This document shows positions 53,987-63,391 of a DNA stretch of 64,000 nucleotides, in pieces. Position 1 is the first letter of the stretch; every line of letters starts with the position of its first letter. This DNA is from Brevibacillus invocatus (GTDB lineage: Bacteria; Bacillota; Bacilli; Brevibacillales; Brevibacillaceae): NCBI RefSeq assembly GCF_003710915.1, contig NZ_RHHR01000010.1:310001-374000 (forward strand), given 5' to 3'. Made by a program: the position numbers and the translations under genes. Under the pieces are notes generated by a model that saw nothing but the letters and a program-made list of their open reading frames with translations, was not told the origin of the DNA and searched no databases.

Positions 53987-54922
53987 TTGACGCAACAAAA
54001 AGTGCCAAACTACGGTGGCCAGGCTGTAATTGAAGGTGTCATGTTCGGCGGCAAAACCGTAACCGTAACAGCTGTACGTACAAAAAATCAAGAAATCGAG
54101 TATTTTGAAGCTCCGCGAACGGAATATACATGGATAAAGCCCTTAAAAAAGATTCCATTTCTACGTGGACTGGTAGGATTGATCGAAGCAAGTGCAAATG
54201 GAGCCAAGCATCTCAACTTTGCATCTGAGCGATACAGTTTGGATTCGGGAGAAGAAGTCTCCGAAGGCCCGTCGAAACTGACCATGATTTTGGGTGTGGC
54301 ACTCGTCGGCGTCTTATCCTTCTTGTTCGGAAAGTTTGTCTTTACGTTAGTACCCGTTTTTCTAGCCGATTTTCTTTTGGGCAAATGGGTTCCGGACGGC
54401 GTTCCGCAAACCTTGGCAGAGGGTGGCTTCAAGATTCTCCTGCTGCTCGGCTACATCACAGCAATCGCCAAAGCCCCCATTATCAAAAGGCTGTTTCAGT
54501 ATCACGGGGCAGAACATAAAGTGATTAACGCCTTTGAGTCTGGGGTAGAATTAACGGTAAAGAATGTACAAAAATTTTCCACACTCCATTACCGTTGTGG
54601 GAGTAGCTTTTTGATCTTCACTGTGTTTGTTGGAGTCGTCATATACTCCTTGTTTGATTACCAATCGCTCACTGAACGGGTCGTACAGCGGATCGTTCTG
54701 TTGCCACTTGTAATCGGTGTCTCGTACGAAGTTCTTCAATGGACGAACATGCTGCGCGATACACCTGTTCTGCGCTATTTGGGATATCCCGGTCTGTGGC
54801 TGCAAAAGATCACAACGCGCGAACCAGATGACAGCCAAGTAGAAGTGGCCATCGCCTCTTTTCAAAAAATGCGTGAGCTGGACCAAAAACAAGGACAGGA
54901 ACGTTTGGTGACTACCGGATAA
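53987..54922 (+). CDS. yqhQ: DUF1385 membrane protein YqhQ
   Basis: 311 residues. N-terminal segment NYGGQAVIEGVMFGGKTVTVTAVR is the DUF1385 signature; about four membrane segments follow (ILGVALVGVLSFLFGKFVF, ILLLLGYITAIAKA and later). The HGAEHKVINAFESG and TLHYRCGSSFL motifs carry conserved His, Glu and Cys that could bind metal. It is divergent from yqhR and followed by yqhP. Function is not established. Confidence 0.9.
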   Translation: MTQQKVPNYGGQAVIEGVMFGGKTVTVTAVRTKNQEIEYFEAPRTEYTWIKPLKKIPFLRGLVGLIEASANGAKHLNFASERYSLDSGEEVSEGPSKLTMILGVALVGVLSFLFGKFVFTLVPVFLADFLLGKWVPDGVPQTLAEGGFKILLLLGYITAIAKAPIIKRLFQYHGAEHKVINAFESGVELTVKNVQKFSTLHYRCGSSFLIFTVFVGVVIYSLFDYQSLTERVVQRIVLLPLVIGVSYEVLQWTNMLRDTPVLRYLGYPGLWLQKITTREPDDSQVEVAIASFQKMRELDQKQGQERLVTTG

Positions 54923-54969
54923 CGTCTTAACGTGCGGCAATCTTTTTATTCCCTTTGAGGTGAGGCCCT

Positions 54970-55335
54970 ATGTTACGCCGAATTCCACCTGTGATTCTGA
55001 TTGTGATACTGCTTGCGATTTACGGTTTCTTAGTTACGTTCATTTCAGATCCAATCAACACCTTGATTGTGTTGGGTTTATCGGTCTTGCTTTTTCTGGG
55101 TGTCCGTCACTTCCTGCGGACGGGTAAATTTTTTTCCCGACCCGCTGTGCCGCGCAAACCCTATCAACCCAAGCCAAAGACCAACTCCGTGCGTTCGGCT
55201 GGGAAAAAGCCATCCCAACCTCCGCCAAGGAAAAACCACCCATTCCGCGTAATCGATGGAAAAAAGGGAAAAGGAAAAGGAAAAGCAAACGACAAGCAAT
55301 CTGACCAGGATTCTCAGAACAATCTCTTCCAATGA
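54970..55335 (+). CDS. yqhP: SA1362 family (YqhP-like) membrane protein
   Basis: 121 residues: two membrane segments (about 8-28 and 30-47), then a basic Pro/Lys-rich tail (RPAVPRKPYQPKPKT, KGKGKGKANDK). The order yqhQ-yqhP is conserved with B. subtilis. It ends just before a bidirectional terminator. Function unknown. Confidence 0.75.
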   Translation: MLRRIPPVILIVILLAIYGFLVTFISDPINTLIVLGLSVLLFLGVRHFLRTGKFFSRPAVPRKPYQPKPKTNSVRSAGKKPSQPPPRKNHPFRVIDGKKGKGKGKANDKQSDQDSQNNLFQ

Positions 55336-55355
55336 ATGACGAACACGGAAATTGC

Positions 55356-55392
55356 AAAAAACAGGTTGCCATTCAACATGGCAGCCTGTTTT
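55356..55392. terminator. Bidirectional terminator between yqhP and the patatin gene
   Basis: AAAACAGG-TGCC pairs with GGCA-CCTGTTTT around a 9-base loop, with A- and T-runs on either side. Confidence 0.9.
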
Positions 55393-55395
55393 CTA

Positions 55396-56325
55396 TTAAA
55401 CCAAGCGCTTCGGTGTTTGACTTCGAAACACTTCTACATAATTCTGAAAGTTCCAATGGTTCAGGAACCTCCTCGCTGACTCTTCCCCTGACAAAAACAA
55501 TTCCTTTCTCATCTCTGGGGATAATTGAAATTGAGTAGCACGCACACCCAGCGTATTGATGAAAATCGTGCGAACCGCATGCGCTTTATCCACAAAAAGG
55601 CGATCGTGGGCATCCAGCATCGTCATCAATAGGCTTCGTGTAAAGGTAAACAGTCCGCTCACGTTGGCTTCCTCAGATTTCGACTGCTTGTCAGTTAATC
55701 GAAAGCCAATAGTCGGCCATTCCGGCACACCTGGGACATCAAACAACCAAACCGGATAGTTGCTGAGCAAAGCCCCATCCACAATGTAGTTCGGCTTGCC
55801 GTCCTTCTTGATCCGAACCGGCTGAAAGAAGAATGGGATCGAGGATGACATCCGTACGGCACGAGCGACCGAAAAATTCTCCGGCATCAAATCGTACTCC
55901 ACCAGGTCATCAGGCAGGACGAGCATCTTTCCTCTGCTGATATCCGATGCGATAATTCTCAACTTGCCAGGCGGCAGATCACCGAAGGTTCGCACTCCCT
56001 TGCGCCGTAGCAGCTCCTCGACAAAAAGCTCGATCCTGTCCCCGCGATACATGCCCTGATGCATGATCAATTCGATTACGGGTCCCACATACGGCAGATG
56101 TCCCAGCCCTGTTTTTTTAAGAAAATAGAGATAGTCCAGCTCTTCAAATATGGGCTTCAATTCACGACCCGTATAACCCGCACTCAGTAAAGCCGCGACG
56201 ATGGAGCCTGCTGATGTTCCTGCCAATTTTTCCCAGGTGTATCCATTCTGCTCCATGACCTCCAAAGCTCCTACAAAGGCTATCCCTTTTACCCCGCCGC
56301 CCTCAAACACGGCATCCGCCCTCAT
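55396..56325 (-). CDS. Patatin-like phospholipase (YqhO-like)
   Basis: Lipid acyl hydrolase by family. 309 residues with the oxyanion GGGVKG at 9-14, nucleophile elbow GTSAG with Ser38 and the catalytic Asp near residue 181 in DGALLSNYP. It is upstream of mntR and convergent with yqhP. Substrate is unknown; a role in membrane lipid turnover is an inference. The start at ATG 56325 gives the usual length. Confidence 0.9.
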   Translation of the reverse strand: MRADAVFEGGGVKGIAFVGALEVMEQNGYTWEKLAGTSAGSIVAALLSAGYTGRELKPIFEELDYLYFLKKTGLGHLPYVGPVIELIMHQGMYRGDRIELFVEELLRRKGVRTFGDLPPGKLRIIASDISRGKMLVLPDDLVEYDLMPENFSVARAVRMSSSIPFFFQPVRIKKDGKPNYIVDGALLSNYPVWLFDVPGVPEWPTIGFRLTDKQSKSEEANVSGLFTFTRSLLMTMLDAHDRLFVDKAHAVRTIFINTLGVRATQFQLSPEMRKELFLSGEESARRFLNHWNFQNYVEVFRSQTPKRLV

Positions 56326-56390
56326 CCAGCCACCTCCTGTCGTTGCTCTCTATATCCATATAAGGAGATGGCTTATCTCATGCGAAAGCG

Positions 56391-56422
56391 AAAAACGCAA
56401 ACCGTATCCGGCTTGCGTTTTT
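56391..56422. terminator. Bidirectional terminator of mntR
   Basis: AAAAACGCAA-CC pairs with GG-TTGCGTTTTT, with A- and T-runs, just past the mntR stop. Confidence 0.88.
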
Positions 56423-56432
56423 GACTGATTTC

Positions 56433-56861
56433 CTATTCTTCTTTTTGTTCATCCTCTAGTCTGATACGATGCAGTTCATCCATGCGGGATGGATCACCCT
56501 GAAAGTACTGCACCAAATACTCGATACAGGTTATCGATTCCCAGCTGAGATGATGTTCAATTCCCTCGACATCCTGATAAATGTGGCTCTCATCTACTCC
56601 GATGATCCGCATGAACTCTTCGAGCAGGCTGTGGCGATCCACCAATCTCTTCCCGATCTTCTTCCCTTTTGGCGTCAGCACCAGGCCACGATATTTTTCA
56701 TAAATAAGATATTTGTCTTTGTCGAGCTTTTGAACCATCTTCGTGACCGAAGAGGGATGTACTTCCAACGCTTCAGCAATATCAGAGACTCGAGCATAGC
56801 CCTTTTCTTCAATTAAGCTGTAAATGCGTTCTAAATAGTCTTCCATGCTCGGCGTCGGCAT
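56433..56861 (-). CDS. mntR: Manganese transport regulator MntR
   Basis: DtxR-family repressor of Mn uptake genes. 142 residues: N-terminal winged HTH ([25 protein letters not shown]) and C-terminal dimer/metal domain. Expected metal ligands are visible: Asp8, Glu11, His77 in [10 protein letters not shown], and the EGIEHHLS region with Glu and His near residues 99-103. It lies between the patatin gene and an FMN reductase gene. Confidence 0.93.
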   Translation of the reverse strand: MPTPSMEDYLERIYSLIEEKGYARVSDIAEALEVHPSSVTKMVQKLDKDKYLIYEKYRGLVLTPKGKKIGKRLVDRHSLLEEFMRIIGVDESHIYQDVEGIEHHLSWESITCIEYLVQYFQGDPSRMDELHRIRLEDEQKEE

Positions 56862-56959
56862 GCGAACCCCTCATTTCCAAACCGTATTTCGGACGGCCAA
56901 AAAAGGCACGTAAAAATATCATACCTTGGAATGAGAATGATTTGCAAGATTTACCTGAC

Positions 56960-57523
56960 CTATAACAGCTGTTTTTCTTTGCTTGAGTTCATGAATTGTA
57001 CGAATTCCACCAGTTTCGTACCAAGTATTTCCAATCTGGCCTGCAAGGCTTCATCCTTTAGCCTGCCATCAGAAGTAAAAGCGTTGTATGCGGAAGGTAT
57101 AGTCGGACTGGATGGTAGCGGACATGCATGCAAATTTCGCATGATTTGGTTCAGCGTATTGACTGTATTCGTCGCCCCCAAACTGCCCCCTGCCACTCCT
57201 AAAAGCGCTACCTGTTTATCCTTTAAGTGACGTCCTTCCAAAAAATCAAGACTGTTTTTAAGTGCGCCTGTCAGCGAGCCGTGATACTCCGGCGAACCGA
57301 TGACCAAGCCATCCGCATCCTCGACAGCCTGGATGAAGCGGTGCACCACGTCCGGGTAGGTAGAAGTGTCGCTGCGACCATCATAAATCGGGAGCTGCCA
57401 TTCTGCCAGATGGATGAGTTGGGTATCAGCTCCTGCTCGCTCGGCAGCCTTTAGTACAATCGATACGGCTTTTTGAGTTGTGGAATCAGCTCTCATGCTG
57501 CCAGCAATTCCGATAATTTTCAT
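56960..57523 (-). CDS. NAD(P)H-dependent FMN reductase family protein
   Basis: 187 residues of flavodoxin-like fold: IIGIAGSMRADSTTQKA (phosphate loop), ADGLVIGSPEYHGSLTGALKNSLDFL (the FMN stacking motif, in pieces) and LGVAGGSLGATNT. This is the NADPH-dependent FMN/azoreductase/chromate reductase type. No operon partner. A strong AT-rich region upstream holds its promoter. Substrate is unknown. Confidence 0.9.
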   Translation of the reverse strand: MKIIGIAGSMRADSTTQKAVSIVLKAAERAGADTQLIHLAEWQLPIYDGRSDTSTYPDVVHRFIQAVEDADGLVIGSPEYHGSLTGALKNSLDFLEGRHLKDKQVALLGVAGGSLGATNTVNTLNQIMRNLHACPLPSSPTIPSAYNAFTSDGRLKDEALQARLEILGTKLVEFVQFMNSSKEKQLL

Positions 57524-57679
57524 GACTTCACCTCATCGCATAATCTCGTGAGTATTTCTTTGTACAGTATACGCAACTTGCTATATTTTGTAAACATATA
57601 TGTTTGTTTAATGTCTCAGTTCTGAACAAGCCCTATTCGCTCATACACTTGTACCAAGTTGGAAATAAGGATGATGCCT

Positions 57680-58696
57680 ATGGACAAATACACTTGGCAG
57701 ATCGCTGCACTTTTCGCAGGAGCTGCACTCGGAGGGACGTACCTGGGCGGATATGAATGGTTACGTTTTTTCGCCTACTTCGGTTCTTGGGGAACACTCG
57801 GGATCGTATGCGCCAGTGTCGGCCTGGGTTGGTTTGGCTATCACGTGCTGATCGTCTGTCATCGGCATGGAATCCGCTCCTTGCATGATTTGTATCTGCA
57901 TTGCTTTGGCGAGTCGATCGCTCCTACCTTATCGGCATTGACCCATTTTTTTCTGCTCACGTATGCCGGAGTCATAGCAAGTCAATACGCTGGCTCTTTC
58001 GCTACAGGAACGGTAGCATGGATCATGATCGTCATACCGTCATTGATCGCCGTGTTTTTTCTGATAGGCGGCCGAAAAAGAATGATTACCGGTGCTTCCG
58101 TGATTCTGTCAACTGGCTTTCTCTTATTCCTGTTGATTTTCATGGAACAGCTGCATGTACCGATTCCCTCGCTCAGCTATCAATTAAACCTGTACTGGCT
58201 GATCCACGCATTTTTGTATTTAGCTCTTCATTATTTATTGTGCCTCGTCTTTTGTTTGCCCTTGATCAGCCGCATACCCGATGAAGGCACGATACGATGG
58301 GGAGTAGGACTGGGCAGTCTTTCGTTCTTTGTGCTTGCCATGCTCGGTCAAGCCATTCTTCTGGCTTATTGGCATGACGTACACGCGTCGCCGATGCCAA
58401 TCAGGTTCATCCTGTCACAGCTCATCCCTTTTGGCGATTGGCTACACGTTCTGCTGTCCTTGTTCCATATCGGCATCTGGCTGGCTATTCTGATCTCCTC
58501 TCTTGCTTTACCGGTATCCGTCCGTCACGATCTTCAACTGAAGCCGCTCGTCTTGGTTATGGTAGGAACGATGTTCATCGTCGCATTGATATCCCTGATC
58601 TTCCCGAGGAGTGCTTCCCTTTTGGCAACAGGTGCAACGTACTGCGGAATACTCTTGCTGCTTCGCATGTACTGGATCAAACGAAAGCAAACCTGA
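57680..58696 (+). CDS. YkvI-like polytopic membrane transporter
   Basis: 338 residues with about ten membrane segments. The first segment, QIAALFAGAALGGTYLGGYEWLRFFAYFG (in pieces), has the pattern of YkvI/LeuT-fold proteins, which carry a glycine-rich kink. A start at ATG 57680, 8 bases after AAGGATG, removes an unlikely hydrophilic N-terminus. Substrate is unknown. It stands alone and ends at a terminator. Confidence 0.75.
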   Translation: MDKYTWQIAALFAGAALGGTYLGGYEWLRFFAYFGSWGTLGIVCASVGLGWFGYHVLIVCHRHGIRSLHDLYLHCFGESIAPTLSALTHFFLLTYAGVIASQYAGSFATGTVAWIMIVIPSLIAVFFLIGGRKRMITGASVILSTGFLLFLLIFMEQLHVPIPSLSYQLNLYWLIHAFLYLALHYLLCLVFCLPLISRIPDEGTIRWGVGLGSLSFFVLAMLGQAILLAYWHDVHASPMPIRFILSQLIPFGDWLHVLLSLFHIGIWLAILISSLALPVSVRHDLQLKPLVLVMVGTMFIVALISLIFPRSASLLATGATYCGILLLLRMYWIKRKQT

Positions 58697-58720
58697 TATC
58701 AGAACTGCTATTGTGCACAG

Positions 58721-58751
58721 AAAAAAGCGTCCATGTCTCAGGACGCTTTTT
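58721..58751. terminator. Bidirectional terminator between the YkvI-like gene and the M28 gene
   Basis: AAAAAGCGTCC pairs with GGACGCTTTTT, an 11-pair stem with an 8-base loop. Confidence 0.92.
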
Positions 58752-58755
58752 GGCA

Positions 58756-60099
58756 TTATTGAACCTCTTCATCCAAGCTATCTTTCCATTCAGGCAGGTT
58801 GTCATGCACAGGCTTCGGATAGGCTGGTGACTGAGGATCGGTGATGGGGCTGACTGCATCCAGCAGAGCCTGTGTGGCTTCTGCCAAATGCTCGCGACTG
58901 ACGCTCTCTGGTGTATCTGGCTGCTGACCTTTTCCCGGCTGTCTTGTCAAGTAAGCGGTCGGTACATGGGAACCAGACAGGATTTGAGTACTCCCGAATA
59001 CCGCCGTGTCGGAACCTGAGATCACCTGTACCCCTGCCTCTTGAATCAGCTTGACGGGAAGCCTCTCTGCTCCCCCATTCGACGTTGCCACCAACTGCCC
59101 CGCGTCCTTTTTTCCCAAGGCATCCAGCACAATAGCGGCTACAATTTTGCTTTTTTCTCGTTCTCCCAGGCTTTTGACAAAGCTGCGTGCTCCCTGATTG
59201 CCAGCCGTCGAGGCACCAAAGCTGACCAGCTGAATGTCTGTGTCAGATGGTTGCTCCGCGAGGATTCTCGCTGCCTCCAGCATGACTGCAACTCCAGATG
59301 CCCCCTGGTCCGCTCCCTGCGAATTTGCCAAGGAGTCGTGACGCGCGGCCAGAATTACCACTTGACCTCGATTGTCTGACGTGGCTGGACGATTGGCCAA
59401 AATCGAATACGACGTATGCCGAAGGGTCAAGGCTCCATCCACCTTCATGGTGGCCATAGCGCCCCCCTGATTCATTTTGGCACGCAACAGTTCTCCCTGA
59501 CTTTTGGAAATCCCCACTACCGGTACCGCCATATCGAGCGGAGCACCCAATGAGCCCTTCCACATCTGATCCCGGTCATTTTGAATGATGAGTCCAGCTG
59601 CTCCTGCGGCTGCCGCCTGTCTCACTTTTTCACTGTATGGAAGACTCCCCCGTTTCACCAGGGCGATCTTTCCTTGAACATCTGTCTGTTGAAAATCGGC
59701 TGCCGTCCCTTCTCCGCATGCTACGACCATTCCACTGGCAATTCCGTTTGGAGCGTATGTAAACCCATGCAGACTCCCGGTTACCCCAGGCACCCCCTCT
59801 ACCTGTAAGGAAAGGGTCGTAGGCTTTCGATAGGAGTAGTAAGTAAAGGGCTGCAGCTTCGTTTGATAGCCGTACGAACGCAAAGTATTTTCTATGTATA
59901 CACCTGCGGCAAATTCCGTCTCTGTTGCTGGTGGGCGCGGGATTTTTGCCAGATATTCCACATGCTCATAAAGAAGGTCTGAATCGACCTGTGCTGACAC
60001 CTGGCTGTTCACTACTGTTGGTGAGAAGGCAAGCAAAGGCGTTAGCAATAGCCCGCTTGCAAGTGCTGTTTTCAAGGCGTAATGGCGTATGATCTGCAA
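58756..60099 (-). CDS. Secreted PA-domain/M28-fold protein with degenerate active site
   Basis: 447 residues from TTG 60099, 6 bases after GGGGGAG. Signal peptide of about 35 residues (TALASGLLLTPLLAFSPTVVNS); then a prodomain, a PA domain (about 120-215, with VQGKIALVKRGSLPYSEKVRQAA in pieces) and an M28 aminopeptidase fold (about 240-430). In active M28 enzymes the GAEE motif supplies the catalytic Glu and a zinc Glu; here it is GAST near residue 295. The late WYHTPEDS His is QPDTPES. HD of the first motif (ARHDS, near 254) and GAD are kept. It is probably a non-catalytic or altered protein. Confidence 0.85.
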   Translation of the reverse strand: MQIIRHYALKTALASGLLLTPLLAFSPTVVNSQVSAQVDSDLLYEHVEYLAKIPRPPATETEFAAGVYIENTLRSYGYQTKLQPFTYYSYRKPTTLSLQVEGVPGVTGSLHGFTYAPNGIASGMVVACGEGTAADFQQTDVQGKIALVKRGSLPYSEKVRQAAAAGAAGLIIQNDRDQMWKGSLGAPLDMAVPVVGISKSQGELLRAKMNQGGAMATMKVDGALTLRHTSYSILANRPATSDNRGQVVILAARHDSLANSQGADQGASGVAVMLEAARILAEQPSDTDIQLVSFGASTAGNQGARSFVKSLGEREKSKIVAAIVLDALGKKDAGQLVATSNGGAERLPVKLIQEAGVQVISGSDTAVFGSTQILSGSHVPTAYLTRQPGKGQQPDTPESVSREHLAEATQALLDAVSPITDPQSPAYPKPVHDNLPEWKDSLDEEVQ

Positions 60100-60421
60100 A
60101 TCAATCTCCCCCTTCACCCGTTTGTACGTCTTATTATGAGCTGGGAAAACTGGCAGCGTCTAGTCAGAATAGTTAGTCAAATACCAGCATTCACCGTCAG
60201 TGAACGACAGCTTTTCTCCCGTTTATTCCTCTATCGATCTAATTCCTGTGTCGAATTCATGTTGGGCCTACGTTTTCGAGTATGAAGATTCTTTATGGAG
60301 ACCCCTTGCTATCTGAAAAATGATTGATACTTGTTTTGCTATTTTGAAATTGACCATGATCTGACGAGATGCTAAGGTGAAATCAGTGGTTCAGGAACGC
60401 ACGATTAGAGGAGGATTAACC
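60100..60421. other. Non-coding gap with the dat promoter
   Basis: About 320 bases without a convincing gene. The last part, 60350-60378, carries TTGACC-N17-TAAGGT, a plausible sigma-A promoter 45 bases upstream of dat. A short plus-strand ORF at 60082-60285 has no ribosome site and I do not call it. Confidence 0.5.
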
Positions 60422-61273
60422 ATGCTATATGTGGATGGAAAATGGGTTGAATCAGGATCTGCAGCCGTTGATCCCGAAGATCGAGGTTACAACTTCGGAG
60501 ACGGCGTCTATGAAGTCATTCGTGTTTACAAAGGAAAGCTGTACCAATGGGATGGCCATATCGCACGCCTGTATCGCTGTGCAAAAGAAATCAAGCTGGA
60601 CATGACCTGGACCGAGAAAGAGCTTCTCGACATCGCTCAGCAGCTGCTGGAAAAAAATAAGATTACATCCAATGACGATGCCATCCTGTACATGCAAGTG
60701 TCGCGTGGAATCTCACCGCGCGCTCACGATATTCCCGGCAGTTCCAAGCCTGTCCTGATGGGCTTTGTCAGACTCAAGGACCGTCCACTCGCTGATCATA
60801 AAAAAGGATTGAGCACCAAGCTGGTTGACGATATCCGTTGGCTGCGTTGCGACATCAAATCGTTAAGCCTTTTAGGTGCAGTACTCGTCAAGCAATACGC
60901 CAAGGACGCAGGCGCACAGGATGCGATTCTGCATCGAGATGGCATCGTAACCGAGTGCAGTGCTGCCAATCTGTTCGCAGTGAAAAACGGCGCCCTCTAT
61001 ACACACCCTGCCAACAATATGATCTTGCGTGGAATTACCCGTGAAATCGTAATTGAACTGGCGAAAAACAATGGCATCGCTGTACACGAAGAGCCATTCG
61101 ATACAAATTTCCTGATGCAAGCCGATGAGCTCTTCCTGAGTAGTACGACTGCTGAAGTCATGCCGCTCATCTCCGTAGACGGCCAGGCGATTGCGGATGG
61201 CCAAGTAGGAGCCGTAACGAAAAAGCTGCAAGCCTTGTTCGAACAGCATATTGAGGCAGCAGTCCTCGTATAA
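60422..61273 (+). CDS. dat: D-amino acid aminotransferase
   Basis: PLP enzyme of fold type IV; makes D-glutamate or D-alanine for peptidoglycan. 283 residues from ATG 60422, 7 bases after AGGAGG. The PLP lysine is Lys146 in DIKSLSL. Other features: GDGVYEVIRV near residue 27, ITREIVIELA and SSTTAEVMPL near the end, which binds the phosphate. Sequence landmarks follow Bacillus D-amino acid transaminase closely. It stands between the M28-like gene and lipM, convergent with the latter. Confidence 0.94.
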   Translation: MLYVDGKWVESGSAAVDPEDRGYNFGDGVYEVIRVYKGKLYQWDGHIARLYRCAKEIKLDMTWTEKELLDIAQQLLEKNKITSNDDAILYMQVSRGISPRAHDIPGSSKPVLMGFVRLKDRPLADHKKGLSTKLVDDIRWLRCDIKSLSLLGAVLVKQYAKDAGAQDAILHRDGIVTECSAANLFAVKNGALYTHPANNMILRGITREIVIELAKNNGIAVHEEPFDTNFLMQADELFLSSTTAEVMPLISVDGQAIADGQVGAVTKKLQALFEQHIEAAVLV

Positions 61274-61277
61274 AAAG

Positions 61278-61324
61278 AACGAAGCTCTCCCGGTCTATTG
61301 CGACCAACGGAGAGCTTCGTTTTT
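61278..61324. terminator. Bidirectional terminator between dat and lipM
   Basis: AACGAAGCTCTCC pairs with GGAGAGCTTCGTT around an 18-base loop, flanked by A-run and T-run, just at the lipM stop. Confidence 0.92.
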
Positions 61325-62154
61325 CACCGACGCATATTCCACTCTTCTGTTCCGTATCTCGTTTGGACCAGCTCATGAGCCAGCTCCCGCTCTTCTGCTG
61401 TCAGATCGGATGCCACCAGCTCGACGTCCAAGCCCGAAGCAAAACCGCGACCAAATGCCTTGATGGCTTCCTGCAACCCGATTGGGCGTGTACTCACTTC
61501 ATTGATGGTCACTGCTTTTTGGCGAAAGCTCTCCATCATGCGCTGCTTGACTCGTTCGGAAGGAAAATTCAACAGGGAGAACAAGAGCTCAACGTCCATA
61601 TCGAGCAGGATCGACCCATGCTGCAGAATAACCCCTTTTTGTCTGGTCTGGGCGCTCCCAGCCACTTTTTTTCCTTCTACCACCAGTTCGTACCAGGATG
61701 GTGAATCGAAGCAGGCAGATGACCCTGGAGAAGTATATTTTTCTTTTTCCTCCTCACTGGCTAGCGACACCATTTCAGCACTCAAGCCCAGATTCTGAAA
61801 TCCATGCAACAGACCCATACTGATAATTTTGTAGGCCTCTGTCACACTGGATGGCATCTTGGGATGCTCCTCCGATACAATCACGCTATACGTTAGTTCC
61901 TTGTCGTGGAGAACCGCTCTGCCCCCAGTAGGGCGACGAACGAACCCCAGACCTTGTCTATGTACTTCTTCCAGATTGATCTCTTTAACAGCTTTTTGAA
62001 AATAGCCGATGGACAGAGTAGCCGGGTCCCACGTGTAAAAGCGGACGGTAGGTGGTACTTTCCCTTCTCCATGGAGCTGCAAAATAGCCTCATCCACTGC
62101 CATATTCATCGCTGGTGACATCGGTTCTGTCACAATAAAGCGCCATTTTTCCAT
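61324..62154 (-). CDS. lipM: Octanoyltransferase LipM
   Basis: Transfers octanoyl from ACP to GcvH, starting lipoate assembly for the glycine cleavage and 2-oxoacid dehydrogenase complexes. 276 residues from ATG 62154, 8 bases after GGAGG. The BPL/LipB fold shows [12 protein letters not shown] near residue 74, Cys148 as acyl nucleophile in SSACFDSPS and Lys163 in GKKVAGSAQ. The neighbourhood of gcvPB and of the lipoyl-using Bkd complex (elsewhere in the window) fits its role. Confidence 0.93.
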   Translation of the reverse strand: MEKWRFIVTEPMSPAMNMAVDEAILQLHGEGKVPPTVRFYTWDPATLSIGYFQKAVKEINLEEVHRQGLGFVRRPTGGRAVLHDKELTYSVIVSEEHPKMPSSVTEAYKIISMGLLHGFQNLGLSAEMVSLASEEEKEKYTSPGSSACFDSPSWYELVVEGKKVAGSAQTRQKGVILQHGSILLDMDVELLFSLLNFPSERVKQRMMESFRQKAVTINEVSTRPIGLQEAIKAFGRGFASGLDVELVASDLTAEERELAHELVQTRYGTEEWNMRR

Positions 62155-62222
62155 CAATTACGCCTCCTCTTAACCCTTTCATTGTACGCAGAAGATCGAA
62201 GCATCCACAACCCTCAGGGCGT

Positions 62223-63290
62223 TCACCTTGCAGTTTGCTCGATCAGCTCCAGTACCTGCTTCAAGGCATCCTCTTGTCGAATCTGCCTCATGGCAGCAGC
62301 ATAACCTGTTCGACGTTCCCAAACCCGCAAAAGGTCTTGCAAAAACCGCTCGTTGCTAAGCTCTTCCTCCTGCAGCACCTGGCAAAAGCCCTGTTTTTCA
62401 AACGAACGAGCATTCAAAATCTGATCTCCCCGACTCGCCGCTTTCGATAACGGAATCAAGAGCATAGGCTTGGCTAACGCCAGAAATTCGAAAATGGCAT
62501 TGGAGCCAGCTCTGGACACAACCAAATCAGATATGGCAAGCAGATGGGGAAGCTCCTCTTGCACATACTCAAATTGACGGTAGCCGTCATAGCGCAGGCT
62601 CTCCTGCATCTGCCCTTTTCCGCAAATATGTATGATTTGGAATTTCTCCAGCAGTGTAGGCAAATTTGCACGAACCGCATCATTGATCCGCTTGGCTCCT
62701 AGGCTTCCCCCCATCACCATCAGCACAGGTTTGTGATGAGAAAACCCACAGGTAATGAAGCCTTCCTGCCGATCTCCTCGCTTCAGCTCCTCCCGCACAA
62801 TCGCTCCGACGTAAACCCCTTTGTGTTTGGGGATGTGGCTAAGCGTTTCGGGAAACGTCGCGCATACCTTGCTTGCGAACGGGATGGAGATACGATTCGC
62901 CAGTCCAGGTGTGAGATCGGACTCATGGATCACAACGGGAATTCGATTGATCCATCCACCCATTACGACGGGTACAGAAACAAAACCACCCTTGGAGAAA
63001 ATGACATCTGGTTTCCACGTTCGCAAAAAGCGGGCTGCCTCCCAGACCCCTTTGCTGACACGGAGCGGATCGGTCACATTTTTCCAGTCGAAATACCGAC
63101 GTAGTTTACCTGTAGAAATCGCAACGTATCGAACACCTGGCAGATCTTTGGTCAGCTCTCGCTCGATACCTGCAGCTGAACCGATATAGGCAACTTCCCA
63201 GCCCTCCTCCAAAAAATGAGGGATACAGGCGAGATTGACCGTCACATGGCCTGCGGACCCTCCCCCTGTAAATACGATGCGTTTTTTCAT
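62223..63290 (-). CDS. MurG-family UDP-GlcNAc transferase, paralogue outside the division cluster
   Basis: 356 residues of GT-B fold. The N-terminal glycine loop [13 protein letters not shown], the [14 protein letters not shown] segment, and the C-terminal [11 protein letters not shown] and [23 protein letters not shown] motifs are all those of MurG. I start at ATG 63290 (RBS AAGGAAGAG). It lies beside lipM and gcvPB, not in the mur/div cluster, so it is probably the second MurG of the kind found in Bacillus cereus-group and Paenibacillaceae genomes. Its acceptor is unproven. Confidence 0.85.
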   Translation of the reverse strand: MKKRIVFTGGGSAGHVTVNLACIPHFLEEGWEVAYIGSAAGIERELTKDLPGVRYVAISTGKLRRYFDWKNVTDPLRVSKGVWEAARFLRTWKPDVIFSKGGFVSVPVVMGGWINRIPVVIHESDLTPGLANRISIPFASKVCATFPETLSHIPKHKGVYVGAIVREELKRGDRQEGFITCGFSHHKPVLMVMGGSLGAKRINDAVRANLPTLLEKFQIIHICGKGQMQESLRYDGYRQFEYVQEELPHLLAISDLVVSRAGSNAIFEFLALAKPMLLIPLSKAASRGDQILNARSFEKQGFCQVLQEEELSNERFLQDLLRVWERRTGYAAAMRQIRQEDALKQVLELIEQTAR

Positions 63291-63340
63291 CCCGCTCTTC
63301 CTTCCCGACGAGTATCCTACCATCCATCGTATCACGAAAA

Positions 63341-63375
63341 GGAAAAAACCGCCCGAAACGAAAATGGGCGGTTGC
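63341..63375 (-). terminator. Intrinsic terminator of gcvPB
   Basis: On the minus strand AACCGCCC pairs with GGGCGGTT around an 11-base loop and TTTTTT follows, 20-50 bases past the gcvPB stop. Confidence 0.9.
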
Positions 63376-63391
63376 TGGCAGAAGCAAAGCA

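Noticed and set aside
60082-60285. A 67-residue plus-strand ORF upstream of dat
   Set aside because: No ribosome site, overlaps the M28 gene start and shows no recognisable feature.
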